A DNA stretch of 64,000 nt from JAGTVG01 sp963820995 (GCA_963820995.1 CAWGCL010000014.1:1-64000), one strand, 5' to 3'; counted from the first letter of the stretch, positions 44,930 through 54,998 are shown. The notes: generated by a model not told the origin, from the sequence alone. Numbers and translations: made by a program.

Positions 44930-45631
44930 TTATTTCTGTCCGTAATATGCGTTTTCCCCATGCTTCCTTTCATAATGCTTTTGAATAAGGGCATTTTTTA
45001 ATGGGGGTGCATCTGTATTGATTTGCAAAGTGAGATAAGCCATCCTGGCCAGCTCTTCAAGCACCGCGCTGTTATAAACAGCTTTACTGGCCGAGTTGCC
45101 CCAGGTAAATGGACCATGGTTCGCAATCAGAACCATTTCAACTTCAGTATAATTGATTTTCTTATTCTTAAAAAGGTTCAGGATCTGGTTACCTGTTTCA
45201 TGTTCATAATCACCTTTTATCATCTCATCGCTCATCACCGGAGCGCATGGTACATCCATGGCTAAATGGTCTGCATGGGTAGTGCCCAGGATCGGTATAT
45301 CCTTTTGTGCCTGAGCCCAGGCCACAGCATAAGTAGAATGTGTATGTGATATTCCTGAAATACCTTTCCAGTTTTTATATAATAGGGCATGGGTCTTCGT
45401 ATCAGATGAAGGTCTTAAGTCCCCTTCGATGATGTTGTTATCAAAGTCGAGCACCACCATATCCTCAGCCTTTAGCTTATCATAGGGGACGCCACTTGGT
45501 TTAATGGCAAATACTCTGTTTTCCTGGTCGGCAGCACTTACATTGCCAAACGTAAATAAAACCAGCCCCAATTCAGGCAATTTCATATTGGCTTTATAAC
45601 AGGTTTCTTTTAAGGTATCGTACTTGCTCAT
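44930..45631 (-). CDS. araD: L-ribulose-5-phosphate 4-epimerase
   Basis: A 233-residue class II aldolase-fold zinc enzyme. Metal histidines lie in HTHSTYAVAWAQ and in TTHADHLA, with a further His in ANHGPFTWG. It converts L-ribulose 5-phosphate to D-xylulose 5-phosphate, the last step before the pentose-phosphate pathway. One base separates it from the araB stop. Confidence 0.95.
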   Translation of the reverse strand: MSKYDTLKETCYKANMKLPELGLVLFTFGNVSAADQENRVFAIKPSGVPYDKLKAEDMVVLDFDNNIIEGDLRPSSDTKTHALLYKNWKGISGISHTHSTYAVAWAQAQKDIPILGTTHADHLAMDVPCAPVMSDEMIKGDYEHETGNQILNLFKNKKINYTEVEMVLIANHGPFTWGNSASKAVYNSAVLEELARMAYLTLQINTDAPPLKNALIQKHYERKHGENAYYGQK

Positions 45632-45632
45632 T

Positions 45633-47306
45633 TTAGTTTGTTTGCGATTCTATTATGTCGCCCAATTGTGAGTATTTCGTGTATAGTTTTTCATAATCAA
45701 CTACATTACGTTCAATTGGGTGATATTCTTTGTCAAATCCACTTCCCATGGCCTCCTGGGCTGCGTTGGCGGAACTGTATAATCCGGCGGCTGTCGCTGC
45801 CAGCATGGCTGTCCCAAGTGCAGGGGTTTGTTCTGATCTGGCTACTTTTATTGGCATGTTCAAAACATCAGCCATAACCTGCATTACATAGCCAGATTTT
45901 TTGGCTACACCTCCAAGAGCAACTACGCTTTTGATCTCTATCCCTTCCTCTCTGAAGCGATCAACTATTTTCTTTGAGCCAAAACAGGTAGCTTCAACAA
46001 GGGCTTTAAATATCCTGGGTGCATCACTGCCCAGATTTAAGCCAGAAATTACACCCTTCAGAGCCTGGTTAGCATATGGCGTTCTCCTGCCATTCATCCA
46101 ATCCAGTGCCACTATTTCAGATTCCAGGATGGGTATTTTTGCAGCATCTTTTGCGAGCTGACCAATAACATTTTCTCTTAGCTCTTTTTTTAATTGATCA
46201 GCTATTTCTTGGCTTATGGTATTTGATTTATCAAGAAGATTATCAGATGGATACGTGATCAGATTGGCAAACCATGCATAAATATCTCCAAATGCCGATT
46301 GTCCGGCTTCAAGGCCCAGCATACCTGGTATAATAGATCCATCTACTTGTCCGCATATACCACCAACCAGATTTTCGCCATCTTTTGACATTGGCGACAC
46401 CAGCATATCACATGTGGAGGTGCCCATAACTTTACTAAGCGTGTATTCCTTAACCTCTCCGCCCAATGCCCCGGCATGTGCATCAAATGTGCCAACCGCA
46501 ACGGGGATGCCTCCTTTTAGTCCGAGTTTTTCTGCCCATTCCTGTGATAATAACCCAGCCGGTTCATCAGAAGTAAAGGATTCAGAATATAACCTGCTTC
46601 TCAGGCCTGTCAATTTAGGATCCAGTTTGGTTAAAAAAGATTCTTCCGGAAGGCCACCCCATTCACTGTGCCACATGGCTTTGTGACCCGCTGCACATCT
46701 GCTGCGTTTCATGGTTAGGGGATTGTCATTGCCGGTGATCAATGCTGGTATCCAGTCGCAATGCTCTACCCATGAAAAGGCATGCTCATAGACTTCAGGA
46801 TCGGTTCTGACAATATGCATGATCTTAGCCCAGAACCATTCCGAAGAATAAACACCTCCTTCATATTTGGTATAATCGGTCCCTCCCCAGGATCTCGAGA
46901 TCTTGTTGATCTCCTCTGCTTCCTCTACAGCCGTATGGTCTTTCCATAATATGAACATGGCATTTGGATTTTCTTCAAAACCATGTTTGAGGGAAAGTGG
47001 GATGCCTTCCTTATCCACTGCGACAGGCGTTGAACCTGTTGTATCTATCCCTATTCCTTTTATGGCATCAGCAGAAATACCAGAATCTGTTACTACCTGC
47101 TGGATAGTATGTTTCAAACCTTCAATATAGTCCAGAGGGTGCTGCCGGAATTGATTCTTGGCAGGATCGCAATATGATCCTTTCTGCCAACGGGGATAAT
47201 AGAAAACCGAACTGCAAATTTCCTGGCCGTTATCTGCATTTACCAGGATGGCCCTGACAGAATCTGTGCCATAATCCAGGCCAATAACTAAGTTTTGATT
47301 ATCCAT
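45633..47306 (-). CDS. araB: ribulokinase
   Basis: A 557-residue FGGY-family sugar kinase beginning MDNQNLVIGLDYGTDSVRAI with the phosphate-binding motifs GIDTTGSTPV and AVGTFDAHAG; the ATP-binding VVALGGVAKKSG and the catalytic-base region GTFDAHAGALGG are intact. It phosphorylates L-ribulose. First gene of the araB-araD-araA operon, controlled from the palindrome just upstream. Confidence 0.95.
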   Translation of the reverse strand: MDNQNLVIGLDYGTDSVRAILVNADNGQEICSSVFYYPRWQKGSYCDPAKNQFRQHPLDYIEGLKHTIQQVVTDSGISADAIKGIGIDTTGSTPVAVDKEGIPLSLKHGFEENPNAMFILWKDHTAVEEAEEINKISRSWGGTDYTKYEGGVYSSEWFWAKIMHIVRTDPEVYEHAFSWVEHCDWIPALITGNDNPLTMKRSRCAAGHKAMWHSEWGGLPEESFLTKLDPKLTGLRSRLYSESFTSDEPAGLLSQEWAEKLGLKGGIPVAVGTFDAHAGALGGEVKEYTLSKVMGTSTCDMLVSPMSKDGENLVGGICGQVDGSIIPGMLGLEAGQSAFGDIYAWFANLITYPSDNLLDKSNTISQEIADQLKKELRENVIGQLAKDAAKIPILESEIVALDWMNGRRTPYANQALKGVISGLNLGSDAPRIFKALVEATCFGSKKIVDRFREEGIEIKSVVALGGVAKKSGYVMQVMADVLNMPIKVARSEQTPALGTAMLAATAAGLYSSANAAQEAMGSGFDKEYHPIERNVVDYEKLYTKYSQLGDIIESQTN

Positions 47307-47327
47307 GATGCTGCATATTTAAAAAAT

Positions 47328-47346
47328 AAATGTCAAATTGACATTT
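47328..47346. promoter_or_regulatory. palindromic operator upstream of araB
   Basis: A perfect 9-1-9 palindrome, AAATGTCAAATTGACATTT, 22 bp before the araB start codon in the 105-bp gap that separates it from the convergently oriented regulator tail. Its placement makes it the likely target of the NUDIX-type arabinose regulator encoded next door. Confidence 0.65.
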
Positions 47347-47411
47347 TATTAAAATTAAGACGCAAAATCTGATTTTCAAAGATTTTTTAGCACAAATCAG
47401 GACAAGAAGTA

Positions 47412-48098
47412 TTAGACAACAAAATTGTGCCCGTTTTTTACAAGTTCAATGTATCTCTTTTTGTCGAAACAGTATAAGTAGGCTCCTTTTTTTGAGTTCT
47501 TTTTATCTTTCTCGTCCAGTTTCTCAAGCAAGTCCATTGCCAATATCTTTCTACTGAAATTCCTTTTATCCAGCTCCTGTTCATAAATTACCTCGTACAG
47601 GCTTCTGAGTTGCGGTATAGTGAATTTCTTTGGCAAGAGTTCAAATCCAATAGGTTGATGTTTCGCCATAGCCTTAAGCTTTATCTTTGCCGCTTCAACC
47701 ATTTCAAGGTGGTCAAATATTAGATCTGGAATCTTATCAATCGGGATCCATTGAGCACCATATTCAGCCGAAAGTTTCATATTACGGTTCATCTTTATCA
47801 AGGCATAATAGGCCACTGACACGGTCCTTTCGACGGGGTCCCGTTTTACTTCGGAAAAAGCTTTTACTTCTTCCATATAAATGTTTTTCAAACCGGTGAG
47901 TTTATACAAAACCCTGGTGGCAGCATCATCAAGACTTTCATTTTTCCCCACGAATCCCCCGATCAATGACCAGTTTCCTTTTTCAGGTTCCATGGCCCTT
48001 TTTGTAAGAAGAAGCTTAAGTTGATTTTTATCGAATCCAAAAATAATACAATCCACGGCAACCAGTAAGCGGTCGGCATGCTGATAGCGTTTTATCAT
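47412..48098 (-). CDS. araR: NUDIX-family transcriptional regulator of arabinose use
   Basis: A 228-residue protein with an N-terminal NUDIX domain (GGFVGKNESLDDAATRVLYKLTGL, which lacks the full REXXEE catalytic set) and a C-terminal winged-helix domain (FTIPQLRSLYEVIYEQELDK, NFSRKILAMDLLEKL). This is the NrtR/AraR type, in which the dead NUDIX pocket senses a sugar. In Bacteroides such proteins repress arabinose genes. It stands just upstream of araB in the same direction. Confidence 0.82.
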   Translation of the reverse strand: MIKRYQHADRLLVAVDCIIFGFDKNQLKLLLTKRAMEPEKGNWSLIGGFVGKNESLDDAATRVLYKLTGLKNIYMEEVKAFSEVKRDPVERTVSVAYYALIKMNRNMKLSAEYGAQWIPIDKIPDLIFDHLEMVEAAKIKLKAMAKHQPIGFELLPKKFTIPQLRSLYEVIYEQELDKRNFSRKILAMDLLEKLDEKDKKNSKKGAYLYCFDKKRYIELVKNGHNFVV

Positions 48099-48220
48099 AA
48101 AAATAACGTAACGAGCAAAAAATTAATTCCTATTTGCAATATATGAAATTTGTAGAAGAGTTAATAAAATTCCCTTCTTTTAATGGAATCATGCTATCTT
48201 TGTGTAAAAATTTCTATAAA

Positions 48221-48337
48221 ATGAAAAGGATATTTGGAATTTTATTAGTGGTGGTTGTTATGCTAATCGCAGGAGGATGTATGGATAAAGAAGAACCGCA
48301 GCCACAACCCAAGGTCCCACCACCAATTCAGCAATAA
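48221..48337 (+). CDS. tiny lipoprotein
   Basis: A 38-residue product (MKRIFGILLVVVVMLIAGGC, then a proline- and glutamine-rich tail). The ATG at 48221 gives a complete signal ending in IAGGC; the lipobox is weak at -3. A longer frame upstream has no family support. Small proline-rich lipoproteins of this type are common but uncharacterised. Confidence 0.5.
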   Translation: MKRIFGILLVVVVMLIAGGCMDKEEPQPQPKVPPPIQQ

Positions 48338-48370
48338 GCATCATTTGGAACTCTTCTTAAAAAAGCAGGT

Positions 48371-48562
48371 TTATTTCAATTTTTTTTTAATCAGATAATT
48401 CAGGCCCAGAGCCAATACCCACAGGGCCAATGCGACAATTCCATATTCAAAGGAATACAGGCTTGATCGCAGGCTGATCCACAATGCGCCAACAGAGGCT
48501 ATTATCAGAATCCAGACCAGAATTTTCAGTGCCTGTGGAAGTAAATTTTCTTTTTTATTCAA
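48371..48562 (-). CDS. small two-helix membrane protein
   Basis: A 63-residue protein with two hydrophobic helices (about 10-30 and 38-57) and a basic C-terminal KKKLK. It is oriented opposite to its neighbours. No family recognised; realness is judged from amphipathic pattern and a proper ATG. Confidence 0.45.
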   Translation of the reverse strand: MNKKENLLPQALKILVWILIIASVGALWISLRSSLYSFEYGIVALALWVLALGLNYLIKKKLK

Positions 48563-48655
48563 TGCTTATTACCTAGCTTTATAATGGATAACTCAAAAAT
48601 AGTAAAAAACCCCTGGTTTTGTTTACATTAGCTCAAACGGAGATTATTAAAATAT

Positions 48656-49977
48656 ATGAAACCAATCCTGACAACTGTATTTATATTTCTGGCATTAAAG
48701 GCTGTATCACAGCCATGGCCAGGGTATAATACCAGTAAGTATGCCGGGATCCATTCATTGCCATACCAGCCGGAAATTCATTCTGTAATGCCATCAGACT
48801 GGGATATAAATGTTTTTAGTACCAACCTGACTTTCTTTAATGAAAATTTCTTCGGATTGGATCCCATGGAAGAACTTTCGAGTAGAAATATAAATGGCAT
48901 TAGTGATGTGTCGAAAAACAGAACTGGATATGTAAATGCAGTAATTCAATTCCCCTCTGTTGCCTATAGAATAAACGAAAAATCAACCGTTGGTTTTTCA
49001 TGGAGGCTCAGGGCATTATTGGTTTCCAATATATCCGATGGCCAGTTAAGCAATTTTATCAATAATATTCAGAATTCAAATGGAGATCCTGCGTCTTTTG
49101 CCAATGAATTTGCGAGTGGATTAATCACAACCTGGGACAGTTACGGTTTCTTCTATTCAAGAGAATCCTGAATAAAAAAAGGAATAAACTTTATGCCGGC
49201 GTAACCTTAAATATATTAAGTGGAGGCGGCACAGCTTATCTGGACTTGTCTAATATAAATTTCAATTACAGTGACGGAATATTATCTGATGTGGATCTCC
49301 GTTTTAGAATGGCTATAACTGAAGAAATAGATAAATTTTTAAATGAAGACAAGATCCCTTTGTTCAGTAGAATAGGTTTGGGTGCAGATTTTGGAATCAA
49401 TTATGTGAAGACAGATGAGACAGGAGATGATTACCTGTATAAGTTTGGGCTGGGTGTAGTTGGATTGGGTAAAGTCAATTATAACACTTCATTTGCCAAC
49501 CAGGTGAATGTTAAGGTCGACCAGATTTCGAAATCATCATTTTCCGGAATTGAATCCTTTTCCCAACTTATGGATACATTGACTGCTAATTTTGATATAG
49601 ATAATACTTCATTTGACCAACTTAGCACTAGGATACCAACAATTATTAATTTGTACGGAGATGTTCGCCTGCACGATCGATTCTATTTACACGTAGCCTT
49701 TACAAGACAAATCACGTACTTTGGAAACGAAAAATTTGACGATTTTACCTTTAACCAATTTTATATAGTGCCAAAGTATGAAACAAAAAAAATTGGTGTA
49801 TACCTTCCTTTTACCTATAATAAATTCTTAAATCTGGAATCGGGCGTTGCTTTCAGATGGAAACCCCTGATAATAGGATCTGGTAATATATTCAGCTATC
49901 TGGTCAAGGGCAGTGAAAGTACGAATCTGGATATTTATCTGGCTACGCGGATTATGCTCAACCGGAAGAAAAAATGA
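48656..49977 (+). CDS. DUF5723-like outer-membrane protein, interrupted by an indel
   Basis: A signal peptide (LTTVFIFLALKAVS) leads into the PWPGYNTSKYAGIHSLPYQP start that I associate with DUF5723 outer-membrane beta-barrels. The first frame stops after GFFYSRES near 49168; the next frame carries on with LNKKRNKLYAGVTLNILSGG and beta-strand-rich sequence to 49977. The 1322-nt total is two bases over a multiple of three, so the break is a 2-nt gain (an AGAGA stretch at about 49158-49165) or a 1-nt loss. The restored protein has about 440 residues. Confidence 0.75.
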
Positions 49978-50292
49978 AGCATACGCCATTTCAAATGAAT
50001 TTGATTTGCCTATCCTAGATCGTTTTTTATAATACTTCCATTCAGATCTTTCGTGATTAACGATTCTGGAATTTCAAAGACATATAAGTTTATTCATCAT
50101 GTGATCGAATTTATATTATAAACTTGCAATATATTATACGGCGACTATGGTGATAGTGAGATCAATAAATTTTGACATCAATATTGGACATAAATTCAAT
50201 ATTGACTGACAACCTGACAGTTTTTCACCCTTTCATCTAAGTGGAATGATATTTGACCAAGGACAGCTAGAAAAAAATGAACCATAAATAAT

Positions 50293-52167
50293 ATGAAAGA
50301 AAAAGGAAGTATTTCAATACACACTGAGAACATATTTCCCATCATAAAAAAATTCTTATATTCTGATCATGAGATTTTTTTAAGGGAATTGGTATCAAAC
50401 GGAATAGATGCCACACAAAAATTGCAGGGACTGGCTTCGATTAATGAATTCCAGGGTGAACTGGGAGATCTGAAGGTCAAAGTGTCAGTAGACAAGAAAA
50501 AGAAGACCATTACTGTAAGTGATAATGGTATAGGGATGACCGCAGAGGAGATCAAGAAATATATCAACCAGATAGCTTTTTCAGGAGCTGCGGAGTTTGT
50601 TGAGAAATTTAAAGAGAAAGGTGATGAAAGCCAGATTATTGGATTCTTTGGATTGGGTTTTTATTCATCCTTTATGGTTGCTGACCAGGTTGAGATCATT
50701 ACCAAGTCCTATCAGGAAGGTTCTGAACCTGCCAGATGGATTTGTGACGGGTCAACCGAATTCGAAATTTCTTCTACAGTAAAAAAGGATCGTGGAACAG
50801 ATGTAATTCTTCATGTGAATAAAGATAATGAAGAGTTTCTTGAAGATCACAGAATCCAGCAGATACTTGATAAGTATTGTAAATTTCTACCTATACCTGT
50901 TGTCTTTGGCGATAAAGAAGAAACTGTTAAGGATGATAAAGGTAAAGAAAAGAAGGTTAAGAAGGAGAATGTTGTCAATAATACAAAACCCATCTGGACA
51001 AAATCACCAAATGATTTAAAAGATGAGGATTATTTAAGTTTTTATAAGGAATTGTACCCGTTCTCTGAAGATCCGCTATTCTGGATCCATCTGAATGTGG
51101 ATTATCCATTCAATCTAACCGGCATTTTATATTTTCCCAAGATAAAGAATGATTTTGAGATCAATAAGAATAAGATCCAGTTGTATTCCAGGCAGGTGTT
51201 TATCACCGATGAGGTAAAAGATATTGTGCCTGAGTTCTTAATGTTGTTGCATGGTGTGATAGATTCACCGGATATACCGTTGAATGTATCCAGAAGTTTT
51301 CTGCAATCTGATGGTAATGTAAAAAAGATCAATGCACACATAACCAAGAAGGTAGCTGATAAGCTTGGTGAACTGTATAAAAAAGACAGGGAAGCTTATG
51401 AGAAGAAATGGGATGACCTGAGCATATTCGTGAAATATGGTATGATCACAGAAGAAAAGTTCTATGAAAAAGCAAAGGATTTTGTATTACATAAGAATAC
51501 AGATGGGAAATATTTCACAATAGATGAATATCGGGAAAAAATAAAGACCAATCAGACTGATAAAGATAAAAAGGTGGTTCATCTGTATACAAATGATCCG
51601 GCAAAGCAGGATGGATATATCCAATCGGTAAAAGGAAAGGGATATGATGTGCTGGTCATGGACGGTGTTCTGGATAGCCATTTTATTAACAACCTTGAAA
51701 TGAAGGTTGAAAATACAGCCTGGAAGCGTGTTGATTCTGAAACCATCGACAAATTGGTCGATACAGATGAGAAAAAGGAAAGTGTCCTGACCGAAGAGCA
51801 GGAAAAGGGATTGAAAGAGCTATTCGAGAAAGCTATCGATAATAAGAATGTTACATTCAGCATAGAACCTTTACCTGTAGATGAAATGCCAGTTGTAATT
51901 ACTTTATCTGAGTTCATGAGAAGAATGAAAGATATGTCAGCAACCGGCGGAGGTGGAATGGGTATGTGGAATATGCCAGAACAATTGAATGCGGTTATTA
52001 ATGGGAATCACCCCTTGATCAATAAGATTGTTGAGGCGAAAAGAGAGGATAAAAAATCCAAACTGGCGCGTCAGGCATATGACCTTGGATTACTTGCCCA
52101 GAATATGCTGAGTGGGGGCGGACTCACAGATTTTATTAAAAGAAGCGTAGATATCGCGTCAAAGTAA
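50293..52167 (+). CDS. htpG: molecular chaperone HtpG (Hsp90)
   Basis: A 624-residue Hsp90. The N-terminal GHKL ATPase domain has ELVSNGIDATQK, VSDNGIGM and GFFGLGFYS, and the middle and C-terminal domains follow, with the charged linker KDDKGKEKKVKKE near residue 220. It folds and stabilises client proteins in the cytoplasm. The 315-bp intergenic region upstream holds its promoter; I see no CIRCE element or other heat-shock operator. A strong terminator follows. Confidence 0.97.
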   Translation: MKEKGSISIHTENIFPIIKKFLYSDHEIFLRELVSNGIDATQKLQGLASINEFQGELGDLKVKVSVDKKKKTITVSDNGIGMTAEEIKKYINQIAFSGAAEFVEKFKEKGDESQIIGFFGLGFYSSFMVADQVEIITKSYQEGSEPARWICDGSTEFEISSTVKKDRGTDVILHVNKDNEEFLEDHRIQQILDKYCKFLPIPVVFGDKEETVKDDKGKEKKVKKENVVNNTKPIWTKSPNDLKDEDYLSFYKELYPFSEDPLFWIHLNVDYPFNLTGILYFPKIKNDFEINKNKIQLYSRQVFITDEVKDIVPEFLMLLHGVIDSPDIPLNVSRSFLQSDGNVKKINAHITKKVADKLGELYKKDREAYEKKWDDLSIFVKYGMITEEKFYEKAKDFVLHKNTDGKYFTIDEYREKIKTNQTDKDKKVVHLYTNDPAKQDGYIQSVKGKGYDVLVMDGVLDSHFINNLEMKVENTAWKRVDSETIDKLVDTDEKKESVLTEEQEKGLKELFEKAIDNKNVTFSIEPLPVDEMPVVITLSEFMRRMKDMSATGGGGMGMWNMPEQLNAVINGNHPLINKIVEAKREDKKSKLARQAYDLGLLAQNMLSGGGLTDFIKRSVDIASK

Positions 52168-52198
52168 TTATATAGTCCTAAAAGTACAAATTCATTTT

Positions 52199-52232
52199 AA
52201 GAGGCTGCTCCCAAAAGCAGCCTCTTGCTTTT
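52199..52232 (+). terminator. terminator of htpG
   Basis: AAGAGGCTGCT (52199-52209) pairs perfectly with AGCAGCCTCTT (52216-52226) around a 6-base loop and is followed by GCTTTT. The remaining 250 bp to the glycosyltransferase gene carry no gene. Confidence 0.85.
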
Positions 52233-52484
52233 AGGTCAGGCCAAAGATTGAATTTTTTTTTGAACCAAATATCCTGGCCTTCTGTTGAGAGTGCAAAACA
52301 ATCCCATAGGTAATCTTAATATCGGCCTTTAATTTCTGTGTTACTGCTACTAAAGAAAGCATTGGCCAGGCTATCAAGATTTAATTCGTCTGGTAAATTT
52401 AGATCTAATGATGCAGGCTTAGGGCGCTGTTTTATTCCTTTTGGCTCACATGTGATTAACAATCTCAACACCAGTCTATTAATG

Positions 52485-53354
52485 TTAAATTATCTTATAG
52501 TTTTTATACTCAAAGGGCATAAAACCGAAATGATCTAAGACCCATTTTTTGAATCGGTACTTCGGTGACATTTTATTAATAGTCAGGTCATGATCAAAAT
52601 GCCAGTTTATTTCGGCAATTCTTTTTTTGATTACTTCAGGATGAGATCCTTCAAATTTTTCCAGTAGATCAACGCTCCCATAGTCAAACTCATTAGCCTT
52701 GTAATCATAGTGATCCTTTATCTTATCTGAATCATAATATCTGAATGAATTCTTACGCTTCTCATACTGAATTTTTGGATGCTTGACTAATCCATAATGG
52801 TAGATGAAGGCATCAACTTGTTTTACTGATAGTTTTTTATTATCTCCTTTTCTGAATCCCTGAGCGTCCTTGTAAGAATATACGGATGGATCATTACGGA
52901 TCACCCGGATCTCTTTTCGATACCACATTGGTGAGGTGGTTATATAATCATAGGAGCCAAAGAAATGTAAATAATTTAGTAATAATCCATCTACTTCAGG
53001 ATAATCCTTCCATTTATGCATGGCTTCATTTAGGGGGTCGAGGTATTTTTCATGTAGTACCTCATCACCCTGGACATAAATACACCAGTCCGTATCATCT
53101 GGTATCATCTTTAGTGCTTTATCAGTTTCCATAGCAAGCACCTTGCCGCCGTCCTGAATAGAATCGTCCCATATAGTTTCCTGAATTTGAATTCGAGAGT
53201 CAATAGATTTTATCAGATCCAGGGTCTGATCTTCAGAATGACCCACTGCTATATAGAAATCATCACAAATTGGTAATATTGATTTGATAGATTCTACAAC
53301 AGGATAATCATATTTTATGGCATTACGAATAAAACTAAAACCACTAACTTTCAT
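52485..53354 (-). CDS. glycosyltransferase family 2-like protein, paralogue 1
   Basis: A 289-residue protein that opens MKVSGFSFIRNAIKYDYPVV and has the GT-A donor-binding region ILPICDDFYIAVGHSEDQTL and CIYVQGDEVLHEKY (the DxD-like acidic pair). The C-terminal half is positively charged. The acceptor sugar is unknown. It is a tandem paralogue of the next gene (same length, start, order of blocks), 90 bp away. No signal peptide. Confidence 0.78.
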   Translation of the reverse strand: MKVSGFSFIRNAIKYDYPVVESIKSILPICDDFYIAVGHSEDQTLDLIKSIDSRIQIQETIWDDSIQDGGKVLAMETDKALKMIPDDTDWCIYVQGDEVLHEKYLDPLNEAMHKWKDYPEVDGLLLNYLHFFGSYDYITTSPMWYRKEIRVIRNDPSVYSYKDAQGFRKGDNKKLSVKQVDAFIYHYGLVKHPKIQYEKRKNSFRYYDSDKIKDHYDYKANEFDYGSVDLLEKFEGSHPEVIKKRIAEINWHFDHDLTINKMSPKYRFKKWVLDHFGFMPFEYKNYKII

Positions 53355-53444
53355 TGCTTAAAAGGTTATATGTTACCAATCACTACAATTATAGCTAAAC
53401 CTTAATTCTTTATTTGAATATGAAGATAAAATTAGATTCATTAT

Positions 53445-54311
53445 TTAGATAATTTTGTAATTTCTGTACTCCCAGGGTATAAACCCGAAATGTTTTTCGA
53501 CCCATTTTTTAAAACGGTGTTTTAAGGGTGACTTGTTTTTGCTCAGATCATGATCAAAATGCCAGTTTTTCTTTTCAATTCTATTCTTAATATATGTTGG
53601 ATGGGAACCACTAAACCTTTCCAATAGATCAACTGAACCATAATCAACTTCCTCAGCTTTAAAGGTGCCGTTGCGATATATATTCTTATCATATAGGCTG
53701 CCAAAGAATTGATGTTTATTGAATTGGACCTTTGGGTGCCTTACCCAACCATAATGATAGACATGTGCATTTACAGGTTTTACTTTTAGTTTTAGGTTAG
53801 GATTCTTCCTGAAACCCTGGGCATCCTTGTAAGAATATATTGAAGGATTGTTCCTGATGACCCTGATTTCCTTTCGATACCATTGGGTGGAAGTAGCGAC
53901 ATAGTCATAAGAGCCATAAAAATGGATATAATTAAATAATAATCCATCTACCTCAGGATGATCTTTCCAGGTTTGCATCGCCTCATATATAGCTTCATGG
54001 TCTTTTTCATGAACTACTTCATCTGCCTGTATATAAAAGCACCAGGTACTATCAGAAGGGATCATTTTCAGGGCTTTATTGGTCTCCGATGCCAATACTT
54101 CCCCGCCTTTTCTAAGGTTTTCATCCCATACAGTTTCCAAAATGTTAATTTTAGGATCTATTGATTGGATGAGTTTCAGCGTTTCATCATCAGATCTTCC
54201 AACAGCAATATAAAAATCATCACATAGCGGAAGTATCGATCTCACTGCTTCAACGACCGGATAATCATATTTTATGGCATTACGAATAAAACTGAAACCA
54301 CTAACCTTCAT
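53445..54311 (-). CDS. glycosyltransferase family 2-like protein, paralogue 2
   Basis: A 288-residue protein from the ATG at 54311, starting MKVSGFSFIRNAIKYDYPVV like paralogue 1; the longer frame adds 11 non-homologous residues. The acidic motif CFYIQADEVVHEKD and the conserved CDDFYIAVGRSDDETL are intact. Paralogue 1 differs in inserts near DKNIYRNGTF (this copy is slightly longer). Tandem duplication suggests two related linkages in a surface glycan or glycoprotein pathway; no other glycan genes are nearby. Confidence 0.78.
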   Translation of the reverse strand: MKVSGFSFIRNAIKYDYPVVEAVRSILPLCDDFYIAVGRSDDETLKLIQSIDPKINILETVWDENLRKGGEVLASETNKALKMIPSDSTWCFYIQADEVVHEKDHEAIYEAMQTWKDHPEVDGLLFNYIHFYGSYDYVATSTQWYRKEIRVIRNNPSIYSYKDAQGFRKNPNLKLKVKPVNAHVYHYGWVRHPKVQFNKHQFFGSLYDKNIYRNGTFKAEEVDYGSVDLLERFSGSHPTYIKNRIEKKNWHFDHDLSKNKSPLKHRFKKWVEKHFGFIPWEYRNYKII

Positions 54312-54344
54312 TTTTTCTTGTAATTTATAGACGAAGAAACTCAA

Positions 54345-54857
54345 TTAAGATTGAAATTCCTCCCTGAGCAGGGCGTATATTATTTCATCTCTGAAAACAT
54401 TATTCTTAATCACAGATTTTATCAGGACTGCTTCCTTTCTGAATCCGACCTTTTCGACAACCCTTTGCGAGGCAATATTGAAATCAAAAATTGGTGCAAT
54501 AATGCGGTTGATATCAAAAGTGTTGAACATGTAATCAACAAATTGTTTTACCGCCAGGGTCATTATACCATTACCCCAATAAGCCTCTCCCAGAAAGTAT
54601 CCTATTTCCATTGTTTTCCGGTACACATCTTCCTTGCGCTTGAGGCCAATACCTCCGGCTACCTTTCCATCGACAATAACGGCCATGTGTTCAGGAGGAT
54701 CAATTCTGGAGCTGTACCTGATCCATTTTACAGCTTCTTCAAAGGTATAAGGGTTAGGGAACTGGTCTAATACATTGTTGAAGATCTTAATATTATTGGC
54801 TTGTGTGGCCAGATCCTCTTCATCTCCTGCCTGGTATTTTCGAACAGAAATTTCCAT
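54345..54857 (-). CDS. GNAT-family N-acetyltransferase (RimJ/RimL-like)
   Basis: A 170-residue acetyltransferase. The acetyl-CoA loop region is GYFLGEAYWGNGIMTLAV and the C-terminal RIIAPIFDFNIASQRVVEKV is typical of RimJ/RimL-like enzymes that act on protein N-termini or antibiotics. It is 33 bp upstream of paralogue 2 in the same direction, so it may be part of the glycosyltransferase unit. Confidence 0.85.
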   Translation of the reverse strand: MEISVRKYQAGDEEDLATQANNIKIFNNVLDQFPNPYTFEEAVKWIRYSSRIDPPEHMAVIVDGKVAGGIGLKRKEDVYRKTMEIGYFLGEAYWGNGIMTLAVKQFVDYMFNTFDINRIIAPIFDFNIASQRVVEKVGFRKEAVLIKSVIKNNVFRDEIIYALLREEFQS

Positions 54858-54998
54858 TGTATTTTTTTATAAAGGTGTAAAAAAATCAGCCATTTGTAAA
54901 GAAAGGACTTTTCTAAATTTTCTTTTTGATAGCAAAATTTAGTAATAAGATCATTGATTTTAGGATTATTTAATATCATATTTAAAAATTGAATCTTA

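Noticed and set aside
49978..50292. CIRCE operator upstream of htpG
   Set aside because: No TTAGCACTC-N9-GAGTGCTAA-like repeat is present in the gap.
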